Assembly: GCF_014269285.1 (NCBI RefSeq)
Contig: NZ_JACOAF010000030.1
Span: 186,001-250,000 of the forward strand
DNA: 64,000 nt
From: Rufibacter sediminis
GTDB taxonomy: Bacteria; Bacteroidota; Bacteroidia; Cytophagales; Hymenobacteraceae
Direction: 5' to 3'
Shown: one piece after another, positions 17,553 to 26,329 of the stretch
Layout: the number at the start of each line of letters is the position of its first letter
How positions within the stretch are numbered: position 1 is the first letter of the stretch
Notes under the pieces: generated by a model
Databases searched by the model: none
What the model was told of the DNA's origin: nothing
What the model saw: the letters and a program-made list of their open reading frames with translations, nothing else
Made by a program: the position numbers and the translations under genes

Positions 17553-17754
17553 ATTCTTTGGACTTGAAAAAAGAAGCGTTTCCGCTAAGCAGTTATAATT
17601 TTTTTAAGATAGCAACTATATGTCCTGATTTAAAAAACAAAACTAGTGTTTTTTCTTGAAGATCAATATGCTAACGAGGTAAAGAAAATAATATTTTATT
17701 TGGTTAACAATTCCCTCATCGCTAGCGATATGCCTGTTACTTAAAAGTAAGTAT

Positions 17755-18732
17755 TTAGAAGAAGTAGCGTGGGGTTCTGATGGGGGGCTTTGTATTATTC
17801 TTAGGCTTCGGAAGTCTGTACCCCACCATTACCTCATGCGAGGTGGCGCTTTTTGCATCGGTGCCTAGGGTGGTAAGATCAAAAGCATATCCAAAACTAA
17901 GAGCATTGTCTTTCAAAAGATAAACACCTAACATTCCTGTGATGGCTTCCCCAAACCTATAACCCGCTCCACCCCAGAATTTGTCATTGAACGTTGCTCT
18001 TGCCCCAGCCTCAAAAGAGGTGACGCCAGCGTTTATATCCTGTTTTAGCAGGACCGTAGGTATAACGTCTACAGCATCGGAAAGTTCCACTTCATACCCA
18101 CCGGTGACCATAAGATGTTTTTCACCCGTTACGGTACCTCGCTCTTCGCTTTGTTCCCGGTTCTCAAATTGGTAGCTAGTACCCAGAAGGTTGGTAATCC
18201 CTACCCCCGCGTACCAGTTCTCGTGCTGGTACCACAAACCGCCCCCCATGTCAAACTTGCGGTCAGAGCTGTTAAAAGGCACCCTGGTATCGCCTTGCTC
18301 GTTGGCACGGTAACCTCCTTTGCTCATATTCGTCAGGCTTCCCTGCACACCAATCCCCAACGTGCCTCCGGCAAGAGATAGGTGATAGGAATAAGCCAAT
18401 TGTGCGTTGAAAATGTCTACCGCCCCAATCTCGTCTTTCATCACTACCAATCCTATGCCACTTTTTAAGGAAGTAAGGGGGGCTGAGACGGTAAACAAGG
18501 CGGTCTTAGGCGATCCTCCGGCGTCAAACGTTCCATCATACCCCAACCATTGGTACCGATAGAGAACGTTCATTTCCGTCTGGCCTTTCACGCCGGCGTA
18601 TCCAGGGCTTATAAACTGCCCATTGAAGCCATAATGGCTAAACTGCGGCAACTGCTGCGCCTGAGTCAGGAAGGGAACCAGGAGCCCAAACAAAAAAATC
18701 AGAAAACCAGATTTGTGCTTCATGTATGGCAT
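17755..18732 (-). CDS. porP: PorP/SprF family outer-membrane protein (gld-linked copy)
   Basis: A 325-residue predicted beta-barrel with signal peptide (cleavage near AQA-QQLPQF). The N-terminal PQFSHYGFNGQFISPGYAG and the many alternating aromatic strands are typical of PorP/SprF. These proteins hold T9SS substrates or machinery at the outer membrane. It lies 202 bp upstream of gldK in the arrangement porP-gldKLMN, so it is probably the machinery-linked paralogue of the three in this window. The C-terminus (KPPIRTPRYFF) resembles that of the paralogue at 47477. Confidence 0.9.
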   Translation of the reverse strand: MPYMKHKSGFLIFLFGLLVPFLTQAQQLPQFSHYGFNGQFISPGYAGVKGQTEMNVLYRYQWLGYDGTFDAGGSPKTALFTVSAPLTSLKSGIGLVVMKDEIGAVDIFNAQLAYSYHLSLAGGTLGIGVQGSLTNMSKGGYRANEQGDTRVPFNSSDRKFDMGGGLWYQHENWYAGVGITNLLGTSYQFENREQSEERGTVTGEKHLMVTGGYEVELSDAVDVIPTVLLKQDINAGVTSFEAGARATFNDKFWGGAGYRFGEAITGMLGVYLLKDNALSFGYAFDLTTLGTDAKSATSHEVMVGYRLPKPKNNTKPPIRTPRYFF

Positions 18733-18862
18733 TGAAGTACCCTCGCGTTTCTAAGGGTCGGTTGGCAAAAGCTAGCAAATTATCCAGTAACAACCAAAAG
18801 CAACCATTAATTTTCTAGCCTAGCCATGCTACGCACAAACCTAGCAAAAAGTAACATTCCTT

Positions 18863-19675
18863 TTACTTTTTCCTAGAATGTTGTTGGATATAAACCTCAA
18901 TTGCTCCGGTCATAGACGGGGCATTAGGCATAGGCGCCTCAATATCCAGCTCCAGACCTGCATCTCGCACCGCCTGAGCGGTAGTAGGGCCAAAGGCGGC
19001 GATCCGGGTCCCGTCCTGCACAAAATCAGGGAAATTCACAAACAGCGAGTTAACTCCTGAAGGGCTGAAGAACGCGATACAATCATACTTCACCTCAGCC
19101 AGGTCTGACAAGTCAGAGGCCACCGTTTTGTACATGGTAGCTTCGGTGAAGTTAAAGTTATTGGCCCGCATGAACTCAGGAATGTCTTCTTTTCTGATGT
19201 TGGAGCATGGGTACAGAAACTTCTCTGTCTTATGCTTCTTTAACACATCAAACAGATCTGAGGCGGTTTTTCCCCCAATGAATAATTTCCGTTTCCGTAA
19301 AACGATGTACTTCTGCAGGTAGTACGCCGTCTGGTCTGAAATACAGAAATATTTCATTTCAGCGGGCACTTCAATCTTCCCTTCGGCACAGATTCTAAAG
19401 AAGTGATCTACCGCGTTACGGCTGGTGAAAATCACTGCTGTATGATCCAGGATGGAGACTTTATCTTTCCTGAAATCTTTGTAAGAAACTGGCTCTATCT
19501 CAATGAAAGCTCTGAAATCAACTTTAATCCCGTATTTATCAGCAATGCTTAAATACGGCGAGTTATCATTTGCCGGCTTTGGCTGTGTGACCAGAATACT
19601 AGAAATTTTCTTTGAATGTCTATCAGCACCCAGCTCTTCTTTACCGTCAGCCATATTTAGAAGGTAGTTTAACAA
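18863..19675 (-). CDS. hemD: Uroporphyrinogen-III synthase
   Basis: A 270-residue protein of the HemD fold, which cyclises hydroxymethylbilane to uroporphyrinogen III in tetrapyrrole synthesis. Recognisable segments are SSILVTQPKPANDNSPY at the N-terminus, VIFTSRNAVDHFF, IGGKTASDL, CIAFFSPSGVNSLF and RIAAFGPTTAQAVRDAGLELD. The charged N-terminal 25 residues before the fold are typical of Bacteroidota members. It lies 45 bp downstream of the DUF4271 gene, and its linkage to gld genes appears to be synteny rather than function. Confidence 0.9.
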   Translation of the reverse strand: MLNYLLNMADGKEELGADRHSKKISSILVTQPKPANDNSPYLSIADKYGIKVDFRAFIEIEPVSYKDFRKDKVSILDHTAVIFTSRNAVDHFFRICAEGKIEVPAEMKYFCISDQTAYYLQKYIVLRKRKLFIGGKTASDLFDVLKKHKTEKFLYPCSNIRKEDIPEFMRANNFNFTEATMYKTVASDLSDLAEVKYDCIAFFSPSGVNSLFVNFPDFVQDGTRIAAFGPTTAQAVRDAGLELDIEAPMPNAPSMTGAIEVYIQQHSRKK

Positions 19676-19720
19676 CTTATAATCTAAAATCTGTAATAAT
19701 TCCAGTTTAGGATGTATTCT

Positions 19721-20848
19721 TTACACAAAAACAATAAGCTTGAGTAAGATCATCAGAGGAATCACTTCTGTGGCGCAAAGGTAGGAAAATAAATGTAGAT
19801 TTTTGAGGGAATATTTTTTACTAACGGTATAGAAAGTCCTCATAACGGTAAAGACCAGAAGTGCCGTAATGCTCACATTGGCAATCCAATAGACTACCTG
19901 CGGAGTGGTAGACCAAAGCCCCAGATAAAGCAGTAAAACAAAGGGTAAAAACAATCCCATTCCCAGCAACGTGCGCAGAAACTCCCGATACTGTGACAGC
20001 ACCATTTCGCCTACCCCAAAAATAAATCCCATCAACCGCAGGAACAGGTATTTAAACAGCACAAACAAGAAAATCATCAAAGAATACAGCAGAATCTTTG
20101 AGATGAGGTCTGCCTGAGTTGCCGTAAACAACTGGTTCAGCAATGCCAGATCCTCCAGGTTGGTATGGATGGCCACGATCAGCAAGGCAAACGAGAGCGC
20201 AAATGCCAGCACAAACAGAATACTGGACCAGTTGCCAACAGGCTTCGCCAACAATCCTTCTTCCAGGGTGGAAAGCTTCGTGAAGCTGCTCCATCTGAAA
20301 ATACTCACAAAGTCTGAGTAGAACGTCATGCGCAGAGCGCCATAAATCAACCCCACCACCACCATGAAAAACACCAAGGCACTCCGGTGGGCATCCGGTG
20401 GCTTCCGGATAGGCCGGTACATTGCGGCAGGCTTGGAGCTCAAGGCCGGCATTTGCCCCTGCGGTACTTTGAAAGAAGGGTAGTTAGGCTGTTGATCTGG
20501 ATGCCACACCGTCAAAAGGTATTTCTTCCCGGCCGTGAGATACGGCGACAGGTCCAGAGTATACCGGGCGGTGGAATCAGCAACAAACACTAACCGATTG
20601 TCCAGGAAAAGGCAAAGATCCTGCCGGGCAGCGAACTCCACCTTCGGGTTGGTGAACTTATCCAGACTAACCCACTGATAGAGAGCCTGACGCTCCTCAT
20701 GATACTCAGGAAGGTAGGGCACCAGTTTGTTCTGGGAAGCCTCGTAAATAAGCCAGTCAGATGATAGCAAAGGCTTCAAGGCTCCTGGTTGCCCTACGGC
20801 AATTCCGCCCCATAACCAAAGCACGATGACCGCTCCCCAGAAACGCAT
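19721..20848 (-). CDS. DUF4271-type membrane protein
   Basis: A 375-residue protein with a signal or first helix, a periplasmic N-terminal domain (about 25-160), and then about six transmembrane segments (160 to the end) rich in Leu and Phe. The layout and the segment FTKLSTLEEGLLAKPVG, followed later by VSKKYSLKNLHLFSYLCATEVIPLMILLK, match the uncharacterised DUF4271 family of Bacteroidota. Only 2 bp separate it from the glycosyltransferase gene upstream. Its function is unknown. Confidence 0.8.
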   Translation of the reverse strand: MRFWGAVIVLWLWGGIAVGQPGALKPLLSSDWLIYEASQNKLVPYLPEYHEERQALYQWVSLDKFTNPKVEFAARQDLCLFLDNRLVFVADSTARYTLDLSPYLTAGKKYLLTVWHPDQQPNYPSFKVPQGQMPALSSKPAAMYRPIRKPPDAHRSALVFFMVVVGLIYGALRMTFYSDFVSIFRWSSFTKLSTLEEGLLAKPVGNWSSILFVLAFALSFALLIVAIHTNLEDLALLNQLFTATQADLISKILLYSLMIFLFVLFKYLFLRLMGFIFGVGEMVLSQYREFLRTLLGMGLFLPFVLLLYLGLWSTTPQVVYWIANVSITALLVFTVMRTFYTVSKKYSLKNLHLFSYLCATEVIPLMILLKLIVFV

Positions 20849-20850
20849 TA

Positions 20851-21885
20851 TTAAGTACTAGAAGTAGATTTAGAAGAATATTGCCCCAACACCACGCTCA
20901 GGATCACTGAGAAGCCCAGCAGACACAGCAGCAGCACCAAGTTCCCCCAATGAGAGAAGTTAAAGACAAACAGGATCACCAGTATATTCAGAAGCGCCAG
21001 AATAAGCACGGTAGCCACCTGACTGAAGCCCATGGCTAAGATACGGTGGTGAATGTGGTTCTTATCTGGCGAGAAAGGAGACACGCCCTTCAGGATTCTG
21101 ATAAGGGAAACCCGCACGGTATCAAACAAAGGCACGAAAAGCACGCCCAAGGCCACCATAGGCGAAGAAGGCACCGCCCGCATCTCTATGAATTGAATGG
21201 CCATGATGGAGACCACAAATCCACAGAGCAAGGAACCGGTATCTCCCATGAAGATCCTGGCCTTGTAGAAGTTGTAGCGCAGAAAGCCCAGCAAGCCACC
21301 AATGAGGCAAACCGCCACCCCGGCGTAATTGGAATACGTCTCTATGTGGGCATACCAGAAGAAGAAGCCGAACGTGGAGACCACAATGGTGACAATGGTT
21401 CCGGCCAGACCATCCAAGCCGTCAATCAGGTTAATGGCATTGGTGATGCCCACAATGGTAAAGAAGGTAAACCCATAACTCAGTCCGTCGGGCAGTTCAT
21501 GAATTCCGAAAATACCCTGAAAACTGGTCACCCGGATATCGGCGATAAACATGACCACCCCGGTGGCCAATACCTGCATGAAGAATTTCTTAAAGGCCGA
21601 GATGGAAACCAAGTCATCTTTCAGACCACCGAAGAAAAGGATGATGCACCCGGCTAGCACCTGCTGTACCCCGTTAGACAAATCCCCGAAGATGGTGAGG
21701 GCCGACATGAAACCTGCAAAAACACCTAATCCTCCTAAACGGGGGGTAAGCGACACGTGCACCGTGCGTTTATTGGGTTGATCTAAGATGTTCTTTAAAT
21801 GCGCCACATACACAATAGAAGGGATGGCGAATAGAGTGATAAAGAAAGACCAGCTAAAGGAGAGTAGGTATGTAAAGAATTTCAT
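20851..21885 (-). CDS. MraY/WecA-type polyprenyl-phosphate sugar-1-phosphate transferase
   Basis: A 344-residue integral membrane enzyme of glycosyltransferase family 4. It transfers a sugar-1-phosphate (often N-acetylglucosamine) from its UDP form to undecaprenyl phosphate, starting surface polysaccharide synthesis. About ten hydrophobic helices are visible. Key motifs are LKDDLVSISAFKK (Asp90-Asp91), NAINLIDGLDGLAG (149-162), ARIFMGDTGSLLCGF and the histidine motif NHIHHRILAMG. The pattern is closer to WecA/TagO than to MraY of peptidoglycan synthesis. It heads an apparent operon with DUF4271 and hemD. Confidence 0.9.
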   Translation of the reverse strand: MKFFTYLLSFSWSFFITLFAIPSIVYVAHLKNILDQPNKRTVHVSLTPRLGGLGVFAGFMSALTIFGDLSNGVQQVLAGCIILFFGGLKDDLVSISAFKKFFMQVLATGVVMFIADIRVTSFQGIFGIHELPDGLSYGFTFFTIVGITNAINLIDGLDGLAGTIVTIVVSTFGFFFWYAHIETYSNYAGVAVCLIGGLLGFLRYNFYKARIFMGDTGSLLCGFVVSIMAIQFIEMRAVPSSPMVALGVLFVPLFDTVRVSLIRILKGVSPFSPDKNHIHHRILAMGFSQVATVLILALLNILVILFVFNFSHWGNLVLLLCLLGFSVILSVVLGQYSSKSTSST

Positions 21886-21911
21886 GCCATAAGTAACGTA
21901 AAAACATAAGG

Positions 21912-21939
21912 CCGAGGCCAGCCAAAATGGAAGCCTCGG
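21912..21939 (-). terminator. Possible terminator hairpin after the conserved hypothetical
   Basis: A 7-bp stem CCGAGGC/GCCTCGG with a 14-nt loop lies in the 74-bp gap between the stop at 21960 and the next gene start at 21885. On the minus strand it is followed 6 nt later by a short T-run. It could partly separate the lipB unit from the glycosyltransferase unit. Confidence 0.45.
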
Positions 21940-21959
21940 TAGAAATTTTTGTGATTAAA

Positions 21960-22364
21960 TCAGGAATGCAGCACTCCTTCTTTATCCAGTAGCGCAATAG
22001 GGATCAAGTTCTCCTCCACAATGCTGCCCGGCACAAAAATAAACCGTTTGTCATGGATGTTGCGGCCAATGTAGTAGCTCACCCAGTATTCATTGGTGAT
22101 GTGAAACAAAGCAGGATCAATAGGCTCTACCTGCAAGGCCGTTTTAGGGGCAATTTGGTCAAACATGTGCCGTAACACCGAGGTCTTAACCTCCTGCCCG
22201 TCCTGCTCACCATAGCCTTTTGAGGAGACGAGCACATTCTCCAGGTAAAAATCATTGTTGTTGATAAAGTACACATTCCACTCTTCCAACCCTGCTTCAT
22301 TCAACTCCCGTGCAATGGCAACGGATACACCTTCTACCTGGTGAAAATCAATGTCCTTCTTCAT
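21960..22364 (-). CDS. Conserved hypothetical protein downstream of lipB
   Basis: About 134 residues from ATG 22364 (MKKDIDFHQVEGVSVAIARE). An upstream in-frame ATG at 22391 would add nine residues and a longer overlap with lipB, which is less likely. It is soluble and acidic, without signal or membrane segment. The sequence DVLVSSKGYG-like (here NVLVSSKGYGEQDG) and the ending PIALLDKEGVLHS recall a small family I have seen only as hypothetical in Bacteroidota. The start overlaps the lipB stop by 17 nt, suggesting translational coupling. No function is assigned. Confidence 0.8.
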   Translation of the reverse strand: MKKDIDFHQVEGVSVAIARELNEAGLEEWNVYFINNNDFYLENVLVSSKGYGEQDGQEVKTSVLRHMFDQIAPKTALQVEPIDPALFHITNEYWVSYYIGRNIHDKRFIFVPGSIVEENLIPIALLDKEGVLHS

Positions 22365-23082
22365 ATTGATGCGCCAGCATTCTGGCTTCAAATAACTGTT
22401 CTAAATGCCGGAGGAGTTTCTCTTCAACTTCTTCTACGGGTACGGCATGCCCAACTTCTTTTTCCAGAGACGTCACCGCTTTGTCTGAAATACCGCAGGG
22501 AACAATGTTCCCAAAATAATTCAGGTCTGTGTTCACGTTCAAGGCCAACCCATGCATGGTCACCCATCTACTGCATTTCACCCCCATGGCACATATCTTC
22601 CTGGGGTTACGCTGCTCTTCAAAATCCAGCCAAACGCCGGTCAGCCCTACAATTCTACCCGTCTTCAGGCCGTATTCGGCTAAGGTCAGGATAACGGCCT
22701 CTTCCAGCAGGCGCAGGTACTGGTGAATATCAGTGAAGAAATTCTCCAGGTCCAGGATGGGATATGCTACTAACTGCCCGGGGCCATGATACGTGATATC
22801 ACCGCCCCGATTGATTTTATAAAAAGAGGCCTGCTTTTCCGCCAATCCTTGCTCATCCAGCAGCAAGTGGGCCTCATGACCGCTCTTGCCCAAGGTATAC
22901 ACATGCGGATGCTGGCACAGCAGCAGGTAGTTGGGCGTGGTTCGCTTCTCTTCCTCCGGCAAAGACCGGTTCTGCGTCTTAATCTCTACCACTCCCTTCA
23001 GAAGTTGCTCCTGATAGTCCCAGGCCTGCTGGTAATCTACCAGACCCATCTTCTCAAAAATGATGTCTCTGTTCTGCTTCAT
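22348..23082 (-). CDS. lipB: Lipoyl(octanoyl) transferase
   Basis: A 244-residue LipB. It moves octanoate from acyl carrier protein to apo-lipoyl domains, the first step of endogenous lipoate synthesis. Clear motifs are INRGGDITYHGPGQLVAYPI, and CAMGVKCSRWVTMHGLALNV leading to the catalytic Cys/Lys region VPCGISDKAVTSL (Cys in PCGI; Lys in VKCSRW). It starts with ATG 23082, is alone at its 5' end, and is coupled to the hypothetical gene downstream. Confidence 0.95.
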   Translation of the reverse strand: MKQNRDIIFEKMGLVDYQQAWDYQEQLLKGVVEIKTQNRSLPEEEKRTTPNYLLLCQHPHVYTLGKSGHEAHLLLDEQGLAEKQASFYKINRGGDITYHGPGQLVAYPILDLENFFTDIHQYLRLLEEAVILTLAEYGLKTGRIVGLTGVWLDFEEQRNPRKICAMGVKCSRWVTMHGLALNVNTDLNYFGNIVPCGISDKAVTSLEKEVGHAVPVEEVEEKLLRHLEQLFEARMLAHQYEEGH

Positions 23083-23236
23083 GGTCCTGGGCTCTGCCTT
23101 TCTCTTTCTATAATAGTCCTATTGCCTTGCCGCACAGCCTCTACCTAGCCCCATACAGAAACCTACTCTGCACGTATAGAAGGCGTTGCACCTAGAAAAC
23201 TGTGCAAATTACTCATTAAACCAGCACCTACCAAAA

Positions 23237-23590
23237 ATGGCGCATAATACTACTTTAGGAAAGCTGGGGGAGCAAGCCGCCGAGGCCCATCTGATCGCGC
23301 ACGGATACCAGATACTAGAGCGAAACTACCGCTACAGACGCGCCGAGGTGGACCTGATCGTGCTCAAAGAAACGACGTTGGTCTTCATAGAAGTGAAAAC
23401 CCGGAGCACCCATCAATATGGTTTCCCTGAAGAAGCGGTCTCCTCCAAAAAGGAAGTCATGCTCCAATTAGCCGCCGACTATTATATAGAGCAGCACCAA
23501 TGGCAATACGAAGTCAGGTTTGATGTGATCTCAGTTTTATGGCACCAGGACAGACCCGAGATCCTGCACATAGAAGATGCTTTCCATTAA
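23237..23590 (+). CDS. yraN: YraN family protein (UPF0102)
   Basis: A 117-residue protein with a restriction-endonuclease-like core of the UPF0102/YraN family. ATG 23237 is chosen because the protein then begins LGKLGEQAAEAHLIAHGY, the usual family start; the upstream ATG at 23186 adds 17 unlike residues. Other motifs are ILERNYRYRRAEVDLIV and LVFIEVKTRS (E-x-K), the predicted nuclease acidic pair. The biological role of the family is not settled. Confidence 0.92.
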   Translation: MAHNTTLGKLGEQAAEAHLIAHGYQILERNYRYRRAEVDLIVLKETTLVFIEVKTRSTHQYGFPEEAVSSKKEVMLQLAADYYIEQHQWQYEVRFDVISVLWHQDRPEILHIEDAFH

Positions 23591-23633
23591 AGAGACACAG
23601 ACGAACCCCAGCACCCGCTCGCCATCAGCCAAA

Positions 23634-23671
23634 CACTCTATTATATATAGAGCACTCTATTATATATAGAG
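23634..23671. repeat. Tandem 19-bp palindromic AT-rich repeat (two units)
   Basis: CACTCTATTATATATAGAG occurs twice back to back (23634-23652, 23653-23671). Each unit contains the near palindrome CTCTA-TAGAG. It lies 44 bp past the yraN stop. A 15-base match in reverse orientation occurs in the signal-peptide codons of the TolC gene near 37340. Confidence 0.6.
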
Positions 23672-23682
23672 AGAATCAGACT

Positions 23683-23718
23683 GTTTTAAAGCGAGAATCC
23701 AGAAAACTGCCCTAAAAC
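23683..23718 (+). repeat. 36-bp palindrome family, copy 5
   Basis: Left end GTTTTAAAGC, right arm GCCCTAAAAC with centre ATCCAGAAAA. The left half is diverged. Confidence 0.6.
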
Positions 23719-23796
23719 GTAATTCTCGATTCAGAGCCTTTAAACCGGGGGAGACAATACCGAAGCAGGAAGGCTTCACCACGTCAAATGCAAAAT

Positions 23797-23837
23797 CCCG
23801 TTTGGGGCCTGTTTTCGGAAAACAGGCCCCAAACGGG
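23797..23837. terminator. Near-perfect long palindrome between convergent yraN and YwqK-like genes (36-bp family, copy 6)
   Basis: Two 20-bp arms (outer end CCCGTTTGGGG, inner end GTTTTC) are perfect reverse complements around a single base. The core, 23800-23834, is a member of the 36-bp family. It lies 32 bp from the end of the minus-strand gene, so it would form a very strong hairpin in either transcript, although no clean T-run follows. A 3' end or transcription barrier is inferred. Confidence 0.65.
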
Positions 23838-23869
23838 TTTAAAGCTTAATTACCAAGATATCTTACAGG

Positions 23870-24787
23870 CTATTGCTCTTTCTTCTCAAAGACCAAAGAT
23901 CCATGGCGGTCATATTGCTTCACCAGTACAGGCTCAACAGGCTTATCGAAGGCGCTCTCCGCGTACTGGAACTCAAACTGACGACGGCCCCTGAAATCAT
24001 AGAAGTTAATCCAGGTGCCCACTTTGCGACCTTTGTCATAGGTGCCCTGCCACTCCAGCTGTCCGTTTTCATAGAACTTGTAGTACTCGCCCTGCACCTG
24101 GCCATACTGGTACGGCACTACCTCCTTGATCTTGGTTTTGGCGGCGTCATAGTACGTGATAACGGCATCCCGCAGGAAGCCTTTCTCATAGTGCTGCCGC
24201 TGCGTGAGCGTGCTATCAGTTTTGAAGGTCTCCCAGCGCAGGTGCTTGGCCCCCACAAAGAAATACCCTTGCTCAATGAGCACGTCGCCTCTCTTTTTGG
24301 TGTACGGCCCGTGCAGCACCAGCATCTGGGTCTTGGAGGGATCCAGCGTGGGAGCCCTGAAAATCTTGCGCTTCTTTACATCAAAGTAATGCTTGTCGCG
24401 CACGTATGGGTTGGGCTCTTTGAACTCAGGCAGGTAGTAAAAAGTCTCCACTATCTCGTTTTTGCCTTTGCCCTGGCGGGCGAAGCCTCGTTTCACGCGA
24501 TAGCCGAAGTAAGTCTTCTTCTTTTTAGATTCCTTCTTCTTGTCTTTCTTGCTCTTAGGGTCGGCAATGCTGTCTGCCTGGGCGGTAGCCAGCGAAGGTC
24601 TTGCCAGAGAATCGTTCAGGAGAGCCGTATCCACCGGACTGGCTACTAGGGAGACCTTGTCCTTCTGCCAGAAAAACAGTTTCTTCTTTTCCTTCCCTAT
24701 AATCTGGGCTTGGGTTTGCAGGTGTAAGCCCCAGATCATTCCCAGACTACACAGCAGCAGCTTTGCCCAAAATCTCTTCTCACCCAT
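23870..24787 (-). CDS. Secreted YwqK/MORN-like repeat protein
   Basis: A 305-residue protein with an N-terminal hydrophobic signal segment (FWAKLLLCSLGMIWGLHLQTQA). A Lys/Asp/Ser-rich stretch follows (about 75-95, DSIADPKSKKDKKKESKKKK). The C-terminal half has imperfect MORN-like repeats of the YwqK family (GEYYKFYENGQLEWQGTYDKG, then RKVGTWINFYDFRGRRQFEF). Such proteins are often annotated as YwqK antitoxins, but nothing here indicates a toxin partner, and an envelope role is more likely. It is probably monocistronic. Confidence 0.7.
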   Translation of the reverse strand: MGEKRFWAKLLLCSLGMIWGLHLQTQAQIIGKEKKKLFFWQKDKVSLVASPVDTALLNDSLARPSLATAQADSIADPKSKKDKKKESKKKKTYFGYRVKRGFARQGKGKNEIVETFYYLPEFKEPNPYVRDKHYFDVKKRKIFRAPTLDPSKTQMLVLHGPYTKKRGDVLIEQGYFFVGAKHLRWETFKTDSTLTQRQHYEKGFLRDAVITYYDAAKTKIKEVVPYQYGQVQGEYYKFYENGQLEWQGTYDKGRKVGTWINFYDFRGRRQFEFQYAESAFDKPVEPVLVKQYDRHGSLVFEKKEQ

Positions 24788-24928
24788 AGTAGACTTCTAC
24801 TTTCTGAATTTCGCTTATAACGTGGTTAATTGCTCAAATGGTATACAGCACCCCATACGGAAAATCCGCTTACGGATGTTGCAGTAGCAAGTAGAACAAA
24901 TCACGGCAAATAAAATTCAGTACGGCCT

Positions 24929-24964
24929 GTTTTTCGCCTCATTTTCTTAAAACAAGGCGAAAAC
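24929..24964 (+). repeat. 36-bp palindrome family, copy 7
   Basis: Outer arms GTTTTTCGCCT and AGGCGAAAAC pair well around TTTTCTTAAAA. The arm sequence differs from the consensus yet both arms agree with each other, which looks like compensatory change. Confidence 0.65.
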
Positions 24965-25023
24965 ATCAACTCCAGGTCTGTTGCGACAGCTCTGGCGGCA
25001 AGCACAAGTACACCAGGAGAATC

Positions 25024-25908
25024 TTAGAGAGCGGCGCTACTAGCCAGGGCGGCAGGTTCTGCCATGGTCCGCACCAGTCCCTGAATGCCTTTTTTGCCGA
25101 GGTCTTTGCGAGCCTGCTCAGCGGTGGCCTTGGTCACGAACCGACCGGCCAGAATGCGGTGCACTTTCTGTCCGTTCACGGTTTCCTCCACCAAGGCGAT
25201 GGGCATTTTCTGGTACATGCGGCGCATTTTCTCTACCTGGGCCTGGGCGTTGCTCAGATTCCCGTAAGCACCCGCCTGAATAACGAACAAGTGCGTCTGC
25301 GACAGGGTAGGCGTAACGGGAGCAATGACAGAAGCCGTAGGAGTGCCGGCGGGAGTTTCCGTTGGGTTGACAACGGGTCCTGCCTGTTCCGTCACGACAG
25401 TGCTGGCTGAAGGCGTCTCTGGCGCAGCTTCTATGGCCGGTGTTGCCAATGCCGTAGCGGTTTTCTCTGCCTGTTCTGCCTCAGCAGCAGCTTTGGCTTT
25501 GGCCCTGCTGGCCAAGAAAGCATCTGGCAGGTCAACCACCTCTACCGTCACCTCGGCCAGGCCGTGTTTACGGTAATGGATTTTACGGGCGGCGGCCTCA
25601 GAGAGGTCAATGATGCGGGCACCTCTGAAGGGTCCGCGGTCGTTGATTTTCACGATCACACTTTCACCGGTGGCAACGTTGGTGACTTTGACTTTACTGC
25701 CTAAAGGAAGTTCATTATGAGCGGCGGTAAGCTTGTGGCGGTTGTAAACCTCGCCACTGCTGGTACGTTTACCGTGGTATTGAGCCCCATACCAGGAGGC
25801 TACTCCGTTTTGCGTATCGCCTACCTCTTGCCCTGAGGCAATAGGTGCAAAACCGAAGGAAAAGATGAAAAGAACGGTGAGCGCATAGTAAATTTTCTGT
25901 ATCCCCAT
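25024..25908 (-). CDS. rlpA: Septal ring lytic transglycosylase RlpA family protein with SPOR domain
   Basis: A 294-residue secreted protein. A signal peptide (about residues 1-27) is followed by the double-psi beta-barrel domain of RlpA (GVASWYGAQYHGKRTSSGEV, KLTAAHNELPLGSKVKVTN, VKINDRGPF, IIDLSEAAAR; the Asp in NDRGPF is the predicted catalytic acid). An Ala/Thr/Pro-rich linker (about 130-205) leads to a C-terminal SPOR domain (VIQAGAYGNLSNAQAQVEKM) that binds denuded glycan at the septum. It likely trims peptidoglycan during division. The start is ATG 25908. Confidence 0.92.
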   Translation of the reverse strand: MGIQKIYYALTVLFIFSFGFAPIASGQEVGDTQNGVASWYGAQYHGKRTSSGEVYNRHKLTAAHNELPLGSKVKVTNVATGESVIVKINDRGPFRGARIIDLSEAAARKIHYRKHGLAEVTVEVVDLPDAFLASRAKAKAAAEAEQAEKTATALATPAIEAAPETPSASTVVTEQAGPVVNPTETPAGTPTASVIAPVTPTLSQTHLFVIQAGAYGNLSNAQAQVEKMRRMYQKMPIALVEETVNGQKVHRILAGRFVTKATAEQARKDLGKKGIQGLVRTMAEPAALASSAAL

Positions 25909-26329
25909 TTTAGGTTTTGTTGGTGGAACATCAATTTCGAGACGACAAAATTAGGAGTAATTTTCTTCCCAACAAGCCTCCGGAGGTCAACTGCGTCCTT
26001 CGCAGCCTTTATTAACTAAATAAAGTAATACATTTTATTCTAAATACACAAATAAAAAAGTTTTACATATCACTAAATTTACAATCTGTGGTATGCCAGA
26101 TTTCCATTTCGCTGAAAACTATTTTTCTGCGTATAACAGCCGTAGACACCAATTTTTCAGCCTGAATTGGATTTTAATGACACGTCTCTTTTCAGACGAT
26201 TTCCTTGGAAAAATAGAATGTGTGCTTTGAAAATATTTTTTTTCTTAAAATTTTAGCGTTCGCCCCAAAAAACAAGTAAAATACCTCCTGAATTAGCATT
26301 AATATAGCCAAAACCTAATACTTAGAACC
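25909..26329. other. AT-rich divergent intergenic region
   Basis: 421 bp between rlpA (leftward) and the DUF72 gene (rightward), clearly more AT-rich than its surroundings. It should contain both promoters. I see no gene, no copy of the 36-bp palindrome and no strong hairpin. Confidence 0.6.

Noticed and set aside
23870-24787. YwqK-like gene as the antitoxin of a toxin-antitoxin pair
   Set aside because: It has a signal peptide and no small toxin-like gene lies next to it; only the family name suggests an antitoxin.
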